DNA of 64,000 nucleotides. It comes from Ophiostoma sp. CBS 140.51 (Eukaryota > Ascomycota > Sordariomycetes > Ophiostomatales > Ophiostomataceae). The notes under the pieces are model-generated. The model did no database searches and had not been told where the DNA came from. It worked only from the letters and a program-made list of their open reading frames with translations. The stretch lies in NCBI GenBank assembly GCA_029298735.1, contig JANSLP010000017.1:62001-126000 (forward strand), in the 5' to 3' direction. Numbering within the stretch: position 1 is the stretch's first letter; each line of letters starts with the position of its first letter. The translations under genes and the position numbers were made by a program. Shown here piece by piece: positions 51,724 to 63,800 of the stretch.

Positions 51724-54700
51724 ATGACGATACGATTGATGACAACAACAACAACAACAACAACAATATTGATGAAGGATACCACAATAACACGATATGG
51801 AAAAGGACCATCTGGATAGTATGGACTTAGGATATGTATGGGTACGGACCGGACCTGGTAATACACGAATAATTAGCTAGACTTTCTGGGTAATAATAAA
51901 TTGTTACGATGGAACCAACGAGCCTCAACGAGATGATGTGAAGAATGTGATGATGTGACTGGCTCACGGAACAATGGTGTCGACTTTTTCGACTTTGCAT
52001 TGACCTTTGCTGACGTTTCCTGCTCGTCGATTTGCTGAAGTTGATTCTTTGTCGTAATCGTATCTTGGGATAGTGACTGTTCGCTCGCTCTTCTCGTGAT
52101 GTCGTCAAGGTTCTCTCCAATCTTTGGCGCTTTCCTGGAAAAGGCATGGCTGGTCGTAAACAAGCATTGACTAGAGGCAACTGCCTTGACAGGCATCGAC
52201 AAGGTCGACGGGCATACATGAGGAAGACCGATGACCGGGGGTGGAGGAAAAGAGGACAGGGATTCGTCGTCGTCGACCGGATGACTACATGTACAGCCCC
52301 GTGGACAAGCCTTAATAGAATGCCACAAAGAGAAGAAAGAATCAAATTTTACGAGCAAATCGACGAACCTGGGAAAGGCCAACAAAGAAAAGAGCTGGCC
52401 CAGCTAACAGACGGACATGCAGACGGAGACGGCACAGAAGCCAACCTGCGCTCAGACGGACCTGCATCGCCGTCAAACCAGGTCAGGGATTGTTTCTAGA
52501 AGGATGATGAGAGGCTGGCCTGTTAGTCGATGCTTGTTTTTCTTCTTATCACTGCTTCCGAGGAGGACAGAGCGTGCATACGTTGTTGGTCTTGGACAAG
52601 ACTTGGACGCCGAGGCGGAAAAGATTGCCGATGCAGGTCCTTTGCTGTGCATACGGAAAGTGATGCGAGGCTTTTTGTTTTCCAGGAATATTTTTTGAGA
52701 GTGTTTTTAATCATGTGATGTATTTATCGAAATGTTTATTGCTTATTGGTTCTTTTCTTGATCGTACCTTTTTCTCGGAGAATAAAAATCAAAGATACGA
52801 TTAAACGTCTTGTTTGGCGGTCTGTTGGCAGTCTTCTTTTGTTCTTTGCATGTTGTATTTTCTCAGTGTCCAACGAACAAAAAGAAAAGAAAAGAAAAAG
52901 AAAAAGAAGAAAGATTGCAACAATGTGACAATGGTCTAGAATTTGATTTCTGGGGAACTGCTGGGGAACTGCTAGCTCGTGGGTTTGTCACAACTCACTT
53001 GTCTCCCAGAAGCAACGCGTTCGTCCACATAATGACTGGGTTCATTGCTTTCTTTTGCGGTTTTAGGGGTCTATGTTCACTGCTGGTTTTGACGAGTCTG
53101 TCACTGTCTTTCTGTTCCTCTGCTAATATTTAAGCCTTTGCGGAGGAAGGAGTACACGATGTCACCTCGAGTGGATATCGATGCGACGCCAATGAGTGAA
53201 GGAAAAAAAAATGAAAGACAGACAATGGAAGAAGAAACTTTCCCACGAGGTCTGAGCATCAATTGTTCTGAGTGAAGAAAATTTAATGTCCACCAAGGAT
53301 AATGCAGAGCAGAAAAATCAAACAAACACTGGCGATCCCATGCATGGCACATTGCCTGTTTTTCTCTCGGCCGCCCTGCAGATTCTTGCAGCGGCAGTCA
53401 TTCATTTGTGTACCTGCGCAATGTTCTGGGAAATCATCATACCCGGTTCGTGGCGTCAAAACGAAATAGACGAGATGGAAGAGAAATGAGTCGGTTGTGT
53501 AATTAATATTGAACAAAAAAAGACCTTTTGCCCTCATGTCCTTCCAGCCGCAAGGGGTCAGAATGAACGCCCGTCCGGATGACTCCACCACAACCAGACT
53601 TGAACACGAAAATATGCAGGGACTGGGAGAAGGGCTTGAGAAGACAGCTTACTGCAAAATTTTAGAAAAGTGAGGCGCCCGCTCTCGCTATTCCTATGTC
53701 CTTGGCAGTCTGTTCGCTGTCTTCGACGGAATACACTTCCGGCTTGGGTTGCGAGATGTTTGTTCTAGCTCGCAGACTAACGATGGCGACCTGTGCAGAG
53801 AGGACTCCACGATCTCATCGTCTCCTCTGAATAAAGTTCTTGACCCTCTGCTGTCTCCTCTTTTGACACTATTCCTGCCGGGAGACGGAGACAAGAAGAC
53901 GGACAACGCTAACACCCCGCAAAATTCCTGTCAAACCGTTGTTGTAAGCCTGCCAGACAACACTTCATAGATGTTCAAAGGCTTTTTCGTGTCTGCCTTC
54001 AATATGCAACCTCGTTGAAGACCCTCATGGTCTCGTCCCCATCCCCAAAGACACTATCCCTGTCTCCCCTCGAACGCCACCAAGGCCACCCAAGACGGCC
54101 CCTGAATCTGGAATTTGGCAGGCACAGAAACGACAGGGGATGGTCCATTATTAGGATATTTAATGTTATCATATTGACAATATTGATACATACTGAAATG
54201 GGAGTAGCCTCCGGGGCTAGACACGGCAGGCAAGAGTGGGCAGATGCTGCTCATGACTGCCACACACCAAACCACACTCACGACACTTCCCAGCCCCAAT
54301 TCACCGACAGGTGTGGGCGGCACGGGAACGTCCCTAACGAGTTCTGACGAGTTTTGGCGAGTGTCTGTTGCTGCTGTGCCTCCTAAATCACGTTTTTCTT
54401 GCAGTTTTATATAAAAAGAGTGTGTCGCAACTGCAACAGCGGGTGAGTGACCCTGACATGTGCAGCGTGCAGGCACATCTTACGCAGACAATTAATGCGA
54501 AGAGTTTTCATGAAAGCGGATGAGAACAAGATAATAACCTAGAAAAGAACTGTATTTTGATATATATGCACAAGAATTAAGTAAGGAAAAAAGAAAACTT
54601 TTTTTTTGAACTAGAATCCCGCTCCAGACCACCTCCACTGAATAACCCCACGAACACTCCCTGTTCTTCTGGCGAATCCATCCACTGCCACCACTCTTCT

Positions 54701-55879
54701 CGTTCCAGAGCGTTGCATTCGACAAGACAAAGGACCTTGCCTGTCTCCACTCTCTCTCTCCCTCAAATTCATTGTCTGGTTCGCTCACGGCTCGACTCTG
54801 GTTCACAAATAGGATCGGCCCCAGAAACATCCGTGCGCGTCCTCTTGTGTCTTTTTGTCAGTCTCTTTCTGGGCAATCCACCCCCACAGAGTCACATTGA
54901 GGGTCCATTGTTCCCAAGCGCACGGGCGCACCGGTGAACGATGTGTGGGAACGAGTGCAAGGGCATTCAATGGTTCTGGCGCTCTTGTGGACCAACGAAC
55001 CAGGCATAATCAAACAGTGGAGCGCGAGACGGGAGGATAGGGGAGGACGAGAAAGATGGGAGGCTGACTGTAACGCTCTGCTCTACAAGACGACACCAGA
55101 CACGGCAGACGTCTGCTGGTCCTGCACATCCGTCCATGCTTCTATGAAAATCCTAAACGTGCGTCTGGAGGAAGAACTGTGTACACTTGTAGACCTGGAG
55201 GCCCGAGTGTTGGCTGCAAGAAGACGGCGATGGTTGACTTCCTATTCTCCCATTGACATCCAGACATCCTTCACTTTACCTCCACACAACCACTCTTCCC
55301 GTCTCCGGTTCCCAGGTTCACCCTTGTTCGGCGTGCGTCCTGGTCATGTCAACCACGGATGACTATCTGCAGAGGATGCAAGTGCGTGAGTGCGTGTGTG
55401 CGTGCGTCGACTTCGTTTCTGTCTGAGAGCAAAACCAGATTTTCATCCATTCACGAGACAATGTAAAGGCCTCACCAGCCTCTTCATCGACATACACAAT
55501 CAACATCAACTTCGTTCACTCAACGCCATCTGCCCACAGACCTTCAACGGGCATCCTCCGGCCAGCTGCTCCGGCCACTCGAACAAACTGTCCATCGCTC
55601 GCATCTTCCATTATATCCGTTCACCTCCAACGGCCATCGCCCAGAGAAAAAGAAATCGACGCCATCTTGTCCTCGCCCGTCTTGGCCGAGCCGTCTTTGT
55701 CCTTCCTTTCCTTCGTTCCTTCTAGCCTCCTTCTTCCTTCTTTATTCTACCTCCTTCCCTCAACGGGAAAAGTCAGAGTCTGTGTGTCTGAGATAGATAT
55801 AAGACGTCTCCCTCCTTCGTCATCAACCACCATCGACAGTGACCATCACCACCAGACATCACCATAGACCATCCTCACA
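51724..55879. other. 4.2-kb gene-poor region
   Basis: Begins with (ACA)n at 51741-51768 in the DUF6987 3' region. An AAAGAAAAG tract lies at 52880-52912. TTTTATATAAAAAG at 54405-54418 is a TATA-like sequence with no gene behind it. A 67-codon frame at 53286-53489 encodes one hydrophobic helix but has no recognised family. The last 200 bases are the CT-rich leader of 7TM gene B. Confidence 0.5.
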
Positions 55880-57324
55880 ATGTCTACCAACGACAACATC
55901 GACCACAGCCGCGACGGCGAGACCAAGGTCCCCGAAATCATCTCGATTGTCACCGTCTGCTGCACACTGACCTCGACGCTCGTCATCTTGAGAGTCATCA
56001 CCCGCGCCTGGATCGTCCGCGCCTTTGGACCTGATGACTGGGTCTTGGCCGTGGCACAAGTGCTGGCCGTAGCGGCTGCCGTGGCCATCGGACTGGGTGA
56101 GTCTCACACTCTCGTCTGTTGACAATGACTCCCGCTAACAGACAGAACAACACTTTGGCATGGGCCATCATGTGTGGACTATCGAGGACTTGACACCATA
56201 CACAAAGGTAAGCTCTTTCATTTGTCGTCGCTCGCTCCGCTCACTCGATTTTTGATTTCCTTCCTTGTTTTTGTTTCCTCACTCGCTTCGCTCGTTCGAG
56301 TCCTTGTTACCCACTCGTTCGCCATCGCTCGTTCGTTATGAGATCACTCGTCAGCAACTTCACTCACTTGCTTCGCTCGTTCGTTCGTTACTGACTCGTT
56401 CAGTCCTTCTACTCCTCCATCCTCGTCTACAACGCCGCCCTTGTCCTCGTCAAAGTCTCCATTGTGCTCATGTACCGCCGCATCTTTGTCGGCACCTGGA
56501 TCCAGCGCGCCAACTTAGCGTCTCTCATCTTCTTGACGGCATGGGGTATCGCTCTGGTGACGTCGCTGTCCATGCTCTGCCTGCCCATCCAAAAGTTGTG
56601 GGATCCGACTGTCGAAGGCCACTGCATCGACTTTGTTCCGGCCTTTTTCGCGCCCGCCGTCATTAACATGATTACCGACTTTACCATTTTTGCCCTCCCT
56701 CTGCCAGCCATTCGACAACTCCAGCTGCCGCTCCGTCAGAAGATTATTTTGGCCCTTATTCTGTGTCTGGGTCTGTTTACGTGTGTCATTTCCATTGTCC
56801 GGTTGTCGACTTTGGACGCCGCCGCCACATCCGCCGACACCACCTGGGACAACACCGGCGCTGCTTTGTGGTCGTACCTGGAACTCACGGTGGCCATCGT
56901 CGCCGCCTGCCTGCCCACTCTCCGTCCGTTTGTCACCCGCTTCTTCCCAAATCTCATGTCTTCTGGCTCGGCTGGAAACAACTCGGCACCGCCCACAGGG
57001 CCCGACGGTCCCCTCCAGACCTGGGGCGGATCGGGTGCGCCCTCGTCCAACACGCCCTCAGGTCAATATTCCAAAGTCTCCGACAGCACCGACCAGCTGT
57101 ATGCGGACCCGGAGATTGGCATGCAGGATTTACCGAGCGTCAACGACAAGCAGCCACAACAGACTGTCGTGTCATACCGCGAATCAGTGGCCCGCCGCGG
57201 CCGCAACGAGACAACCATTGGCACGGGGCGGAGTCCGCGCAGCCAGGGTAGCGACGAAGTCCAGCTGAATGCCAAGCCGGCCGGTATCCGGGCGACGACG
57301 ACGATCAAGCAGGAGTATCAGTAG
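55880..57324 (+). CDS. Rhodopsin-domain 7TM integral membrane protein B
   Basis: Three exons: 55880-56096, 56146-56207 and 56404-57324, giving 399 residues. Same fungal rhodopsin-domain family as gene A. Marks: IISIVTVCCTLTSTLVILRV (helix 1), FGPDDWVLAVAQVLAV, EQHFGMGHHVWTIEDLTPYTK, SFYSSILVYNAALVLVKVSI (helix 3), VINMITDFTIFALPLPAIRQ (helix 5), LQLPLRQKIILALILCLGLF (helix 6), TTWDNTGAALWSYLELTVAI and LPTLRPF (helix 7). The C-terminal 120 residues are Ser/Pro/Gln-rich and probably cytoplasmic. Intron 1 is 49 nt; intron 2 is 196 nt and packed with dispersed-repeat copies. Apart from the long introns the two genes do not share intron positions. The ligand is unknown; the neighbouring transporter and NRPS-like gene may be coincidental. 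Confidence 0.9.
56208..56403 (+). repeat. Repeat-laden intron 2 of 7TM gene B
   Basis: Contains CGTCGCTCGCTCCGCTCACT at about 56226-56245, a 21-base copy at 56278-56298 identical to 21263-21283, a CATCGCTCGTTCGTTATGAG variant at about 56323-56342, and CTTCGCTCGTTCG at 56371-56383. Most of the intron consists of these units and T-rich spacers. Confidence 0.8.
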
Positions 57325-57663
57325 GAGTGTGTGAAGGTGTAAAATCAAAAGGTGTACGTTTGGTGTTTGGTATTTCTGGGAATGGATTTGGAACTAGCGA
57401 GCGTAGATGAGAGGTCCACCCTCTTGTCCTGTCTTTTACTGATTTACTTTGTCTGTCTTCTGGAGTCTAAACGGGGACTACAGGTGGGACACCCGGTTTT
57501 TGCATCGATTATTTAGTATTATATCCACTGCATCGTCATGCAATTGTATCAATATATTGTTATTGTATTGAAGTGAGTCTAAAGAGTGTAAACAGAACGT
57601 CTTTTTGTGTGCACATATTTTTCACAAGGTAAAGACGCGACTGTCTTGTCCCTCACTTCCAGC
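57325..57663. other. Convergent 3' intergenic 7TM B/MFS
   Basis: AT-rich near 57500-57560; nothing else seen. Confidence 0.6.
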
Positions 57664-59511
57664 TTAAGCCACCTTTCTCTTGGCCAGCTTCGACTGAATA
57701 AACTGGTTCTTGGAGATGTAGAAGCGGATCTGTACGCGAGTTAGTAAGTGAGTCGAAGTCATCGTGATGTTGTCTGCCTGCTACGCAACGTACCTTCTTT
57801 CCAAACACGTATAAAAACATGCCAATGACACACGTCAGGCCGTGCACGGCACCAATCCACAAGTACACCACCTTGTACCCGCTGCGCTGGATCCAAATGT
57901 TAATGACAAAAGTCATGACGAAACTAGTGATGCCCCGGAAGATGGTGACGGCCGCGTAGCCGTCCTGCGCCTGGGCACGGTGGCAGTCGAGCAGGTAGGT
58001 GTTGCTAATCAGAGAATTGATGGAGCCGGCAAAGATGGCCAAACCGTAAAAGAAGACAGGGACCATGAAGTGGGCACGGGCCTGCAAGGACCAGCCGAAA
58101 CCCCAGAAGCCGAGCAGCCCCAAAAAGAAGGAGGGCACCGACAAGACGATGCGGAACTCGGGCTCGTAGATGCCCTTGTTGCGGCGGGACATGAATGTGA
58201 CGAGCCAGTCGGAGATGGGACCTGGCAGAGCATTGCCGAGCGTGGCGCCGACAAACGACGAGAAGACAGTGAGGCCGACCTGGTTGGAGGTGAAGTTGTA
58301 AGGTGCCTTGGTGAAGATGGAGGATAGACCGACTGAAAACGAAGCGGCGACGGCGACGGACCAGCCGTAGGACAGCGCCGCCCACGACACGGCCGGCAAC
58401 AGGAACGCACTCCAGGGCGTGATCAAAGCCCGCCAAAAGGACTCGTCGCTGTAGCGGCCGTTAAAGACGCGCAGGCTCTCGCGGTAGGTCTTCTTTCTCT
58501 CGGCGACAGGTTGGGCCGCCTCTGGGTCGTGGGAGACGTCTTGGACACTGCTGCTTGCCGTCTTTTCATCGCCGCTTCTAACGATGGCTCGCTCACTGCC
58601 GCTGTCGTCGTCAATGTCTTCAAGAATATCCAGGTCGAGCTGGGCTGCACGACTGTACGTCGTCTCGGGGCAGGTAAAGAACAGGATGATGGTGTACACC
58701 GTGTAGACAACACAGGCCCAGATGAAGGGCCAGCGCCAGCCCTGGGCCGAAAATATGGCAGTGCCAATCACCTGCCCCAAGGCATTGCCACCGGACAGTG
58801 CATAGTGCCAAATGGCCAGATGAATGCCGCGTTCGTGGACGTAAAAAAGATCGCCGACACTCGAGGACACCAAATACTCGAGACCAGCAATGCCGAAGCC
58901 GTGGATACCGCGACCGACAAACAGACCAACAATGTTTTGGCCGGCGGCGACGACAATAATGTAGCCCAGAATAGCGATGGCGTTGGATATCAGCAGGACA
59001 GGCCGTTTGCCCCAGATGCGGGCCAAAGGCGAGGTCAGGACGGCACTGGCACCGAGGGTCAGCAAGACAACAGAGACACTCTGAGAGACCGTGTTGGCCG
59101 TCGTGTGGAAGAGCTTGGCCATGGTCGCATTGGCCGGGTTGATGAAATTATGCGTGCCCGCCATGAGGCCGGTGCCGCAGGAGAGAAAGATGGACGTCAG
59201 CATTTTTCGGGTGGGTGACCAGTCTGGCCATGCGGCAAACAAATCATTAGTAAATGAAGTGAGCGAAGCGAACGAGTGAACGCAGACGGAGAGAATGTAT
59301 TTTTCGTCGACGATGTATGGTGACTGCCTCACTTACTCAACGGATCATTCGGCGAGTCCGACGGCTGCGGTGCCAACACCGTCCCGGCATGTCTGCCCGT
59401 TCCATGCTTGAGAAACGTCGTGTGTCGAATTCGCTTCTCGGCTTCCTTCTGCAAATGCACGGTGCCGGGGACGACCTCATCGGTGTCGGGTTCCAGAATC
59501 CAGAGGCCCAT
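57664..59511 (-). CDS. Major facilitator superfamily transporter
   Basis: Three exons: 59337-59511, 57794-59223 and 57664-57729, giving 556 residues. Proton-coupled 12-helix exporter or importer, drug:H+ antiporter-like. The first exon, MGLWILEPDTDEVVPGTVHL, splices to give NDPLNWSPTRKML, the DPxNW-x-x-xRK motif that precedes helix 1 in fungal DHA1 transporters. Motif A-like LARIWGKRPVLL lies between helices 2 and 3. VGRGIHGFGIAGLEYLVSSS and ALSGGNALGQVIG mark helices 4-5, and a central loop of about 75 acidic and Ser-rich residues separates the halves. The last exon supplies the basic end (IRFYISKNQFIQSK). Substrate is unknown. Its divergent position to the NRPS-like gene suggests possible export of that product. 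Intron 1 (113 nt) holds an inverted-orientation copy of the dispersed repeat. Confidence 0.9.
59224..59336 (-). repeat. MFS intron 1 with dispersed motif
   Basis: In coding orientation the intron contains CACTCGTTCGCTTCGCTCAC followed by TTC (plus-strand 59257-59279), the same unit as in introns of the two 7TM genes. Confidence 0.75.
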
Positions 59512-60875
59512 TGTGTCGGTGCGTAGCTGGAAGACTGTATGTACTGGCGTAGCTGGTAGACAGAAGTAAAGATGCAAGGTGAACAACAGCCGCAGTACGA
59601 AATAAAATAAATAAAGAGGACAGGAACACTTATATGATCGACACTTCACCTTTATGCCGCGATTCGTTCTCTTTCTACTGCTAGTGTTTTCGTCCTTCAC
59701 CTTTTACCTACCTCTCCTGGATCGCCGCGGCCAAGACGACATCGCCGAGTAGGTTGCAAGTATGCTGCGCGTGTTGCCTTTGGGTGTTCTCCACCGAAGT
59801 ACACCATACTATTCTACCCATCCCGGCAGCATGCTCTGTCCCAGATTGGAATCATCTTCTGCAACCTCGATCGCACCATCGTGCAGGTGTGCATGTGCTT
59901 TTATTGTCCTTGACGTCGGGTCTCCACTCCGGAGGTAGGTGGGTAGCTCCGGGGAGATGGGAAAAGAAGAAAAAAAAAGTGTAGGAAAAACGTGTTTAGA
60001 CGCGGATGAAAAGTAGCGAGAAAAGTAGTCAACAATATTGAACTGCTTTGCAGTTTTTTATTCTTCGTCTTGTCGTCTCTCTCACTCGCTGATTCGCAGC
60101 TCGTTTCGCAGCTCGAGAATCGACGTCAACTTATACAAAAGTTGCGTGCTCGGGCGCTAACCTTAATTTTGGCATCGCCGGGCGTTGGCGCTGTCTGGGA
60201 ATAAGTTGGCGTCTGTTGGTGCCGCCCTTCTCCTGTATTGGCTTTCTCGCGTGCGGTAGTGGCTTCCTCGAAAAAGTGCTTGACGGCAACTAACAGTGCT
60301 GCAATGCTTGTCAATTTCCCCAGTGTCGACTTTGTTGATACCCCTGACCTCCGAGCCCTGGCGCTACATCCCTGCCAAGACTCGGCGATGCAGATTGCGG
60401 CAACTCCATCGCCAACACCAAAAAGCACGTCTAATACAGGTAGTCGCAGTGAATGGCTCTAGTTCTTATCTTTTTCGCTGCATTTTACCATGTTTTCCTC
60501 TGCACTATGTGCCGACTTCCATTTTGACAATTCTGGGGACGAATGGTGTAAGAATAACTGTAACTTGCTAATACAATCGCCGTCCTGAAGGGAGTTGAAG
60601 ACCGAAGCTAAGGATGGCGAATGCGCTTGTGTCGACACGTTTGTCCATCCTCCGGAGCTGTCAGGCCCAAGGCCAAGCCCGAACGGATGCCTGTCTCCTC
60701 GTTTCTTTTTGATGTCAATAATTATTTTGTGTCTCGTAGTTTCCCCATGTTCGGAGATCGTCCGTCTGTCCGTCATTATTTTGTGTCTTGTTCATTCTTA
60801 CCAAGTCAGACTCTGATCTCACGATCCTCAGTTTGAACCCAACGTAGACGTCAAAATCGTCACGACTACCTCACA
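59512..60875. other. Divergent promoter region MFS / NRPS-like gene
   Basis: 1.36 kb without a supported gene; presumably the promoters of both flanking genes. An A-run at about 59970-59980 and duplicated CATTATTTTGTGTCT-like sequence near 60720-60790 are the only features I noted. Confidence 0.55.
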
Positions 60876-63800
60876 ATGACTTCTTCCCACCCCGACGCCG
60901 GCCGCCGGCTGCTTCCACACATTGCCGATCAGGTCGCCGCCGACACGCCCGACCACGTGCTCTACGAGTACCCCTCGTCGTCGACGGATCTGTCACATAA
61001 ATGGACGACCGTCACGGCGCGGCAGTTTGCTGATGCGGTCAACAGGGGAGCTCACTGGATTCACAGCAATGTCGGATCTCCCAACGACCCCATGCATACT
61101 GTCCCGCGCCTTGGCTACAGCGGACCCCCAGACCTCCGCTACTACATTCTTGTGCTTGCCGCCATCAAAGCCGGCTATGTGATGCTCTACACTTCCCTCA
61201 GAAATAGTCCAGAAGGCGATGCAGCCGTCTTGGAAGCAGCGGGGTGCACGACGTGGCTGCAGGCATCGCGAGGGACACATATCCAGAAAGTGGCGGCGTT
61301 GGGCACGGTTGATTTGCGACTTGTGCCTCTCCCTGAGCTTTCGTTCTTCCTCGACGACAGCACACCCGCCCCGGCGTTCCCCTACACCAAGTCGTGGGAA
61401 CAAGGCAAGAGAGACCCCGTCTGGGTCCTTCACACGAGCGGCAGCACCGGCCACCCGAAGCCTGTCGTCCGTTTCTTGGACAGTGTCGCCTTTGCCGAGG
61501 CTAACACTTTACTCAGGCCCATCAACGGCCGTCCGCTTCTACTGCACGACATCTGGGGCGCGCGTGCCTACCTGGGTTTCCCCATGTTCCATGCCGCTGG
61601 ACTCAACAATGGCATCCTGTGGCCGCTGGTGCACGGCGGAACCATCGTGCTTGGCCCGCCCGACTTGCCGTTGAACACAGCCGATGTTGTGGCGGATATT
61701 ATCAGGGCAGTCAAGCCAGAAGGTCTGTACCTGCCGCCATCCTTGCTCGAAGATCTGGCCAAGGATGAGCAGACTCTCCAACTGCTAGGTACTGTGTCGG
61801 CTATTGGCTACGCCGGCGGTCCTCTCAGCCACGCCACCGGCAACCGCATCGTCGCCAGTCTCGCCAACACTCAGCTACACCAAGGCATCGGCACCACCGA
61901 GACGGGCTGGCTGCCGGCCGTGCTGACCGACCGTGAAGACTGGTACTATACACATGTCCATCCGGACACGGGCAACCAGTTCCAGGACCGGGGCGGCGGG
62001 CTGTATGAGCTTGTGAGTGTGCGAGACGAGAAACTGGCACAGTGGCAGCCCATCTTTTCCACCTTTCCCGAGCTGGAAGAGTATCCATTCCGCGATCTAT
62101 TTTCGAGGCACCCTGACCCTCTGAAGTCTGACCTGTATCGCTACGAAGGACGCATCGACAACGTTTTAGTGCTGTCCAATGGAGAGAAAGTGCAACCGCA
62201 AGCGATGGAACTGGCCATTGTGGCGAGTCCACTGGTGGGTGATGCGTTGATCGTGGGTCAAGGCCGCTTTCAGACAGCACTTCTGGTGCAGCCGTCGCCG
62301 AGCGTGACGTTGTCTTACGACGGCTTTCTCGCCGCCATTGCACCCGCCATTGCTGATGCCAATAGAACGGCACCAGCGCATGCTCAGATTCATGCCGACT
62401 TTGTCCTGGTCGGCTCGCCACACAAGCCCTTCGTGCGTACCGGCAAGGGTACTGTCCGGCGTGGGCCGACCATAGACCTTTACAAGGAGGAGTTGGATGC
62501 CTTGTATGAGAGGGTTGAAGTGCAGGGCGGTGGTGAGGGTGTCATCTCATTCGAGAGTGAGGATGCGCTCAAGACTTCTCTGAGAGAGGCTATTCAGGAC
62601 CTCGCAAAGGCGACTGTCGGTGACAACGATGACTTTTTTGCCGTTGTCGGCCTCGACTCACTGCAGGTTCTCGCATTGAGACGCCAGATCGCCAGGGATG
62701 TGCCCGATAAGACAAAGTCAGCTAGCATTACCGCGGCACTCATCTACAGAAATCCGTCTTTGTCAGTGTTGACGAGTGCTCTGTGGAAGATTCACAGTGC
62801 TGGCGAGCAGACATCAGAAGCAGAGGGGAGTGTTGCTGAGCAGTTGCTGGAAGAGTACAAACAGAAGTTGGCATTAATCAAGCCGGCGACAAATGGCCAC
62901 ACAAACGGCGAAGACGGAATCAACAGCGACAATAGGACCAACGGTGTTATCGGCGCCAACGGCCACACCAATGGACACACGCCTACTGTTGTCCTCCTGA
63001 CAGGCAGCACAGGCAGTCTCGGTTCGCACTTGCTCAACACCCTCCTTCTCACACCCACTGTCGACGAGATCTGGTGTCTCAACCGGGCAGAGGATGGTGG
63101 CCTCCATAAGCAAAGGAAACTGCAGGCCAGACTAGGCACGGCATCTGACCTCGACACGGCCCTCTCGTCTAGTCGTGTCCACTTTCGCCATGCCCGTCTT
63201 GCGGCTGACAACCTCGCCCTTTCCACCGAAGATTATGCCCACCTTCAGCACTCCGTCACCCACACCCTCCATACTCAGTGGCAGGTCGACTTTAACTTGG
63301 CCGTCACGTCCTTCACGCCACACATTGAGGGTGTCCTCAACCTCATCAGGTTTGCCTCCTCCTCACTTCGCTCGCCCCATCTTCTCTTCACCTCGTCTGT
63401 CGGTATTGCCAACCATTTCCCGACAGCCGTCCCTGAAGACTTCCTCGGCGACTTTTCCGTCGCCGGCTCCGGCTACGGTGAGTCCAAACTGGTGGCCGAG
63501 CTGCTTCTCCAACAAGCCGCGACCGACCTGCACCTGCCTGTGACGGTCGTCCGTGTCGGCCAAATCAGTGGACCTGTCACGCTGCCGAAGAACGCCGGCG
63601 TCTGGAACCCAAAAGAATGGTTCCCGAGTCTGGTGGCATTCTCGGCCTACTTTGCTGTGGTGCCCTCGTCACTTGGCCGCAATGAACGCGTCGACTGGAT
63701 CCCGGTGGACTATCTCGCCAAGATCTTGTTGGAAATTGCCAACAGTCCGTCACCGGCTGGAGAGGCTACTTTGGTGCATGCAGTCCATCCTCACCCAGTG

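Noticed and set aside
53286..53489. 67-codon frame with one hydrophobic segment
   Set aside because: It has a proper ATG but no homologue I recognise, and such frames are frequent by chance; noted only within the intergenic entry.
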